Source: Lachnospiraceae bacterium (GTDB taxonomy: Bacteria; Bacillota; Clostridia; Lachnospirales; Lachnospiraceae). Taken from it: a stretch of 16,513 bases of DNA. Below the pieces are notes generated by a model. That model saw nothing but the letters and a program-made list of their open reading frames with translations, was not told the origin of the DNA and searched no databases. Within the stretch, counting starts at the first letter, position 1. Every line of letters starts with the position of its first letter. Both the position numbers and the translations under genes were made by a program. The stretch covers positions 1 to 16,513 of the forward strand of contig VSND01000087.1 of NCBI GenBank assembly GCA_009774145.1. The letters run 5' to 3'. Below, one piece after another: positions 13,783-16,513 of the stretch.

Positions 13783-13906
13783 TCAGGTAATATCCCGTTT
13801 CTGATATACCTTTACCGCAATCCGGTACGAGATAAAAAACCAGACAGCAGAAATGAATTCCGGCAGTGGGATCGCCCTCTGTAATTTCCCCGTCTTCCGG
13901 TCAGGC
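13783..13906 (-). pseudogene. Possible C-terminal remnant of a membrane permease
   Basis: A minus-strand frame between a TGA at about 13909 and a TGA at 13783-13785 reads DRKTGKLQRAIPLPEFISAV, then WFFISYRIAVKVYQKRDIT. It has one hydrophobic segment followed by a basic end, in the style of the last helix of ABC-2 type permeases. There is no start codon with a ribosome site. The identification is weak and rests only on composition and the YQKRD-type ending. Otherwise 13763-13978 shows no recognisable gene. Confidence 0.3.
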
Positions 13907-13978
13907 GGTCATCCCCATTGCCAAAACGATCATAATTATCCGAATACATTTTCTTTACATAATCTTTCTCCTCATTTT

Positions 13979-14536
13979 CTAAAAGAATCGTATTTCTGAA
14001 GCATGGAATTCATCATTTTTAAAGCTGCCTTTCATTTCCACGTACATATGCTCTTTCAAGTCCTGAAATCCGGCCTCTTTATTCTCATGGCCTTCTTCAT
14101 TTTCATCCGTGTCTTTCAAATAAAAACGAGTATCTTCTTCAAAAACCACATGAATCAACTGGGAATCGGGAATATCCGCATCGGAGCTTGGAGAACTGTA
14201 TACGCTGGAACCATCATCAAGAATTTTCACTTCCCTCTCGACAATGAAAAATGAGTCCTCTTCCATCTTCCAAACCTTACCTAAAAAATCCGCATCCACA
14301 GCAGAGGCAACATCCGGCTCTAAAACCTGCCATTTTCCTGCTGTATTTTCCTGCGCCTCCTCTGTGCTCCCATCAACGTCTTTTCGTGGCGCATTATTGA
14401 ATTCCTCCGGTGATGCTTCCTCTACCTGAGTTTCTTCTGTCTTAGCAGCAGATTCCGAGCCGGAACCGCATCCTGCAACCATTGTGTTCAATATGCAGAC
14501 AGTACCAAATAATATCATTGCCTTTTTCAGTTTCAT
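13979..14536 (-). CDS. Putative lipoprotein of unknown function
   Basis: This 185-residue protein begins with a lipoprotein signal: MKLKKAMILFGTVCILNTMVAGC, with the lipobox VAGC placing the lipidated cysteine at residue 23. A low-complexity acidic linker (SESAAKTEETQVEEASPEEF) follows, then a beta-rich domain with KVWKMEEDSFFIVEREVKIL, IHVVFEEDTRFYLKD and YVEMKGSFKNDEFHASEIRF. The last segment has the feel of small OB-fold or DUF5666-like domains, but I cannot name the family. It should be anchored outside the cell membrane. The ATG at 14534-14536 has AAGGAGG five bases upstream. A TATAAT-containing promoter stands 35 bases before it, so it is transcribed on its own. Confidence 0.8.
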   Translation of the reverse strand: MKLKKAMILFGTVCILNTMVAGCGSGSESAAKTEETQVEEASPEEFNNAPRKDVDGSTEEAQENTAGKWQVLEPDVASAVDADFLGKVWKMEEDSFFIVEREVKILDDGSSVYSSPSSDADIPDSQLIHVVFEEDTRFYLKDTDENEEGHENKEAGFQDLKEHMYVEMKGSFKNDEFHASEIRFF

Positions 14537-14570
14537 AAATGCCTCCTTGTTATTTATAGAAATAACAGCT

Positions 14571-14599
14571 ATTATAGTCTGTCCAAATCCTTCAAACAA
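14571..14599 (-). promoter_or_regulatory. Promoter of the lipoprotein gene
   Basis: TATAAT (14571-14576, minus strand) is spaced 17 bases from TTGTTT (14594-14599). The segment GACAGACTATAATA is nearly the same as GACAGGCTATAATA in the LytTR operon promoter at 8759-8787. It partly overlaps the end of the small ORF at 14592-14864. Confidence 0.65.
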
Positions 14600-14864
14600 C
14601 CCGTTTGCAGTGAAATGCATCCTGGATGCCGCAGATGTCCTGAACCACGCCTTTTGCAGTTGATACGGTTTTAACAGGGCTTCCATCAATTCCACTGGCT
14701 TTGTCCCGCTTCATTCTAACGGCAAATCCGTACCTGCCGCAATATGACAGGGATGCCGAACCGTATTCCCTGGATACGATACCTCCAAACTTCAGGGCAA
14801 ACGCAGGAATATTGACAGGCAGGAGAATGAGAGCAGGCGCAAAAAGGAAAGCAAATGCTCTCAT
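14592..14864 (-). CDS. Small ORF after the orphan OmpR regulator (doubtful; possible kinase remnant)
   Basis: The 90-residue frame opens with a hydrophobic segment (MRAFAFLFAPALILLPVNIP) and then runs through sequence that resembles no family I know (GGIVSREYGSASLSYCGRYG). It starts three bases after the stop of the OmpR-type regulator, exactly where a partner sensor kinase gene would begin, and kinases often start with such a membrane helix. I read it as the first helix of a lost kinase followed by non-coding sequence. It might also be a real short membrane protein. No proper ribosome site precedes its ATG. Confidence 0.3.
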   Translation of the reverse strand: MRAFAFLFAPALILLPVNIPAFALKFGGIVSREYGSASLSYCGRYGFAVRMKRDKASGIDGSPVKTVSTAKGVVQDICGIQDAFHCKRVV

Positions 14865-14867
14865 CGG

Positions 14868-15572
14868 TTATTTCCTCGCCAGCAGCTTATAGCCCAACCC
14901 TTTGACTGTCAGCAGGGAAACCGGCTTTGACGGGTCCGCCTCAATCTTCTCCCGGACACGCCGCACATGGGCGTTCAGGCTGTTTTCATAGCCAAAAGGA
15001 TTGTCGCCCCACAGGGCCTCGCAGAGCGTGTCCACGGTCACAATCCGGCCCTCATTCTTCGCAAGGGTTTCCAGCAGCCGATGCTCCATGGCCGTCAGGG
15101 GAAGGATCTTACCGCCTTTATTCACTTCGGCCCGGCTGAAATCTACTGTACAGCTGTCCAGCTTCAAAACGGTTGTGTCCTCTTTATAGCACCGGCGCAG
15201 AACGGCGTAAACCCGCAGTAGAAATTCCTGGGGCAGAAAGGGTTTTGCGATATAATCGTCCGCACCAAGGCCCAGCCCCGCCAGCTTGTCCGCCGCCTCG
15301 TCACGGGCCGTCAGAAAAATCACGGGAATATCCGTCCATGCGCGCATCTGCTCCATCAGGGAAAAGCCGTCGCCGTCCGGAAGCATCACATCCAGAATTG
15401 CCAGATCCGGCTTTTCCGCTTTGACGGCAGCAATTCCCTCTTTCATGTTGGCGGCGGTCACAAGGTGTTCAAAGCCCTCGTCCGCTAAAATAGCCGTTAC
15501 CATTTTCAAAAGCTCCGGCTCGTCATCGACCAGCAGGAGCTTTTTGCTGTGTAAAAATAAATGATCCATCAT
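14868..15572 (-). CDS. OmpR-family response regulator (orphan)
   Basis: This 234-residue two-domain response regulator has acidic residues D16/D17 in LLVDDEPE, phosphoacceptor Asp61 in LAILDVMLPDGDG, Thr88 in IFLTARD and Lys110 in YIAKPF. The C-terminal winged helix includes LTAMEHRLLETLAKNEG, NSLNAHVRRVREKIE and LLTVKGLGYKLL. All key residues are intact. The ATG at 15570-15572, with GGAG seven bases upstream, is preferred; a second ATG follows directly. No intact partner kinase follows, only the doubtful 90-residue frame. Target genes are unknown. A strong promoter stands about 250 bases upstream (15821-15849). Confidence 0.92.
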   Translation of the reverse strand: MMDHLFLHSKKLLLVDDEPELLKMVTAILADEGFEHLVTAANMKEGIAAVKAEKPDLAILDVMLPDGDGFSLMEQMRAWTDIPVIFLTARDEAADKLAGLGLGADDYIAKPFLPQEFLLRVYAVLRRCYKEDTTVLKLDSCTVDFSRAEVNKGGKILPLTAMEHRLLETLAKNEGRIVTVDTLCEALWGDNPFGYENSLNAHVRRVREKIEADPSKPVSLLTVKGLGYKLLARK

Positions 15573-15596
15573 GTCGCATCTCCAATAAATCAGAAG

Positions 15597-15686
15597 TTAC
15601 CTTGCAAAATACCATTTTTCTAATTTTTTCAGGCTTTCAATCGTATAGTCAGGAAAAAACACAGACGTTTGGGCGCTGATCGCTTT
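15597..15686 (-). pseudogene. Short C-terminal coding trace before the orphan regulator
   Basis: A minus-strand frame that begins after a TGA reads AISAQTSVFFPDYTIESLKK, then LEKWYFAR and TAA at 15597-15599. It ends 25 bases before the regulator's ATG. It looks like the C-terminal end of a protein but has no start of its own. I do not recognise the family. Confidence 0.3.
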
Positions 15687-15694
15687 TCATCTGT

Positions 15695-15898
15695 TTAGCA
15701 AATTGTCTTTACTTCCCCATATTTCATTGCTGTGTTCAAGCCGTATTTAGACATCTGATTCATACCCCTTACTGTAACACCACAGCCTGTATTGTAAACA
15801 AATTTATATTTACCAGCCTGATTATAACATGGCCCATCTACCCTGTAAACGCCGCCATAAAAAAGTAAGGCAAAAGTAAGGATGCGAGAATGCAGAAG
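15695..15898 (-). pseudogene. Open coding-like trace spanning the regulator's upstream promoter
   Basis: From a TGA at about 15901 to TAA at 15695-15697 the minus strand stays open for 67 codons, including FYGGVYRVDGPCYNQAGKYK, FVYNTGCGVTVRGMNQ and MSKYGLNTAMKYGEVKTIC. There is no suitable start codon at its beginning. The only ATGs are near the end and would give peptides of 22 or 19 residues, with AAGGGG ten bases before the second. The promoter at 15821-15849 lies inside this frame. It may be a decayed gene; a short peptide is the alternative. Confidence 0.3.
15821..15849 (-). promoter_or_regulatory. Strong putative promoter upstream of the orphan OmpR regulator
   Basis: TATAAT (15821-15826, minus strand) is separated by 17 bases from TTTACA (15844-15849), five of six matches to TTGACA, and TG one base upstream of the -10 gives an extended -10. 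It is among the best promoter-like sequences in the window. It would give the regulator a leader of about 240 bases. Confidence 0.65.
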
Positions 15899-15947
15899 TC
15901 AGGTTGGTGCTGTACCAAAGCAGGTAATTGCGAAACAAATGTCAAAT

Positions 15948-15966
15948 TGGATAATTAAAATATCCA
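15948..15966. promoter_or_regulatory. Palindrome upstream of the plus-strand promoter
   Basis: TGGATA (15948-15953) and TATCCA (15961-15966) form a 6-bp inverted repeat with a 7-base AT-rich centre, ending 11 bases before the -35 box of the plus-strand promoter. It could be a regulator binding site. The match is short and chance is possible. Confidence 0.3.
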
Positions 15967-15977
15967 TTAAATAGATA

Positions 15978-16006
15978 TTGACACTGGAAACGTTATGAGT
16001 TAATAT
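15978..16006 (+). promoter_or_regulatory. Plus-strand promoter towards the right-hand ABC gene
   Basis: A perfect -35 TTGACA (15978-15983) is followed after exactly 17 bases by TAATAT (16001-16006), four of six matches to TATAAT. It lies 29 bases before the ATG of the regulator-like stub and is the first plausible promoter for the plus-strand genes at the right edge. Confidence 0.65.
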
Positions 16007-16034
16007 AGATTCATATTTTAAAGAAAAGGTAGAT

Positions 16035-16124
16035 ATGCTATATGTTGGTGGTATCTGTAATGACAAAGAACAACTAAATTTAATAAAAAGGGTAAGCACT
16101 GCGAGTGGTAAGCACTGGAGATAG
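16035..16124 (+). pseudogene. N-terminal stub resembling a LytTR-type response regulator
   Basis: An ATG at 16035, with AAAAGG five bases upstream, opens a 29-residue frame, MLYVGGICNDKEQLNLIKRV followed by STASGKHWR and TAG. The start resembles AgrA-like regulators ('ICDD-x-x-x-x-x-x-I'), but the second acidic position reads N and an extra residue is present. A 16-base tandem duplication near its end shifts the frame. Only the start of a receiver domain is suggested, so the call is tentative. Confidence 0.35.
16091..16122 (+). repeat. 16-bp imperfect tandem duplication
   Basis: GGTAAGCACTG occurs at 16091-16101 and again at 16107-16117, a period of 16 bases with similar following bases (CGAGT and GAGAT). 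The period is not a multiple of three, so a duplication here would disrupt a reading frame. It lies in the regulator-like stub. Confidence 0.6.
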
Positions 16125-16238
16125 TGTTTTATTTGTGGTACCCTTTTCAGCATTATAGAATGCTGGTTGTTTCTGCCTTACAGAATACTGCATACACTGG
16201 GAATGATTGTCTTGTTTTGATGAATGAGAAAAAGGAAA

Positions 16239-16270
16239 GTATGGCTGTAGCGGTCATGCTTTTTTTGTTT
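16239..16270 (+). terminator. Intrinsic terminator after the regulator-like stub
   Basis: GTATGGC (16239-16245) pairs, with two G-U pairs, with GTCATGC (16253-16259) and runs directly into seven T and GTTTT. A smaller hairpin, CAGCATT/AATGCTG, lies at 16148-16165. Between 16125 and 16440 I see no intact gene; a plus-strand frame beginning MLVVSALQNTAYTGND (from 16158) is open to a TAG at about 16271 but is not recognised. Confidence 0.55.
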
Positions 16271-16370
16271 TAGACCAACTATGAAATGGAGCGCAGGTTT
16301 TAAGACATTGCGGGTATCCTTTCATGGAAGGCCCTGTTTTGCTACATCAATTTGAGACATATGGATTCGT

Positions 16371-16412
16371 GGTTTCAGTCTGTTTATGACAGGCAGAAAC
16401 CGCGTTTTTTTT
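16371..16412 (+). terminator. Strong terminator-like hairpin in the leader of the right-hand ABC gene
   Basis: GGTTTCAGTCTGT (16371-16383) pairs almost completely with ACAGGCAGAAACC (16389-16401): 12 of 13 positions including one G-U, with a five-base loop. It is followed by GCG and eight T (16405-16412). This is the best intrinsic terminator in the window and stops only about 40 bases before the ABC gene's ATG, with no good promoter between them. It may be an attenuator or simply end an upstream transcript. Confidence 0.75.
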
Positions 16413-16453
16413 GTGTCTTGAACGAAAATATATTTCATTTGGAGGTTTTAAAC

Positions 16454-16513
16454 ATGAAGATGATACGGACAGAAAATATAACGAAAAAGTATAAACGGTA
16501 TAAGAAGCAGGAG
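16454..16513 (+). CDS. ABC transporter ATP-binding protein, N terminus (cut by right edge)
   Basis: An ATG at 16454-16456, with TGGAGG eight bases upstream, begins MKMIRTENITKKYKRYKKQE and runs to the window end. 'MIRTENITKKYKRYKKQEG'-type starts are typical of ABC-2 exporter ATPases, where this is the first strand and A-loop region before Walker A. No motif beyond that is visible, so the substrate and partner permease are unknown. It is the only gene with a convincing start on the plus strand. Confidence 0.7.
   Translation, partial: MKMIRTENITKKYKRYKKQE

Noticed and set aside
15861..15882. Tandem AAAAGTAAGG / AAAAGTAAGG as a regulatory repeat
   Set aside because: Only two short, A-rich copies with no counterpart elsewhere in the window; it is not enough for a binding-site claim.
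15899..16153. An 84-codon minus-strand frame with hydrophobic residues
   Set aside because: It has no ribosome binding site, lies antisense to the plus-strand promoter and regulator-like stub, and its composition reflects AT-rich sequence rather than a recognised protein.

Overview
The window looks like an accessory region of a Firmicutes chromosome, most probably a gut clostridium of the Lachnospiraceae type. This is inferred from moderate GC, strong AGGAGG-type ribosome binding sites, and protein families typical of that group: GHKL/LytTR and OmpR two-component systems beside FtsX-type ABC transporters, small GNAT enzymes, and DUF6194. Every intact gene up to about 15.6 kb is on the minus strand, so transcription runs right to left. 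The last 0.6 kb reads on the plus strand into an ABC transporter ATPase cut by the window edge.

Layout by minus-strand transcription units, left to right in coordinates. (1) 1-3864: a tight, partly overlapping run of small metabolic or detoxification-like genes: a partial gene at the left edge, a DUF6194 protein, three GNAT acetyltransferases, an MBL-fold hydrolase, a PPOX-like flavin-fold protein and a fourth GNAT enzyme. A possible promoter lies at 3836-3864. (2) 3865-6600: an alpha/beta hydrolase with a cysteine nucleophile and a probable frameshift near its N terminus, a fifth GNAT, and remnants of a DUF4405-like membrane protein, a YoaP-domain acetyltransferase and a CPBP-like membrane protein. 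(3) 6599-8787: a LytTR response regulator and a GHKL (AgrC-like) sensor kinase, with a promoter and a perfect 12-bp leader hairpin. (4) 8833-13700: an OmpR-type regulator, a sensor kinase, an ABC ATPase and an FtsX-like permease. The kinase has lost its catalytic middle in frame, and a second permease is reduced to a 51-residue N-terminal stub. Matching direct repeats (ACATTT with an 11-bp period) lie upstream of both the regulator and the transporter genes and are a good candidate for the regulator's binding site. (5) 13700-15900: a lipoprotein of unknown function with its own promoter, an orphan OmpR regulator whose expected kinase is missing or reduced to a doubtful small ORF, and degenerate coding traces. 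(6) 15900-16513, plus strand: a good promoter, a short stub resembling a LytTR regulator, two terminator-like hairpins, and the start of an ABC ATPase whose leader contains the stronger hairpin.

The main message is decay. About ten partial or broken genes sit between intact ones, and sensing and transport modules are hit repeatedly. The most interesting points are the kinase without a catalytic core next to an intact regulator and conserved operators, the stubbed second permease, and the leader terminator in front of the right-hand ABC gene. I found no CRISPR array, tRNA, rRNA, intact transposase or phage gene.
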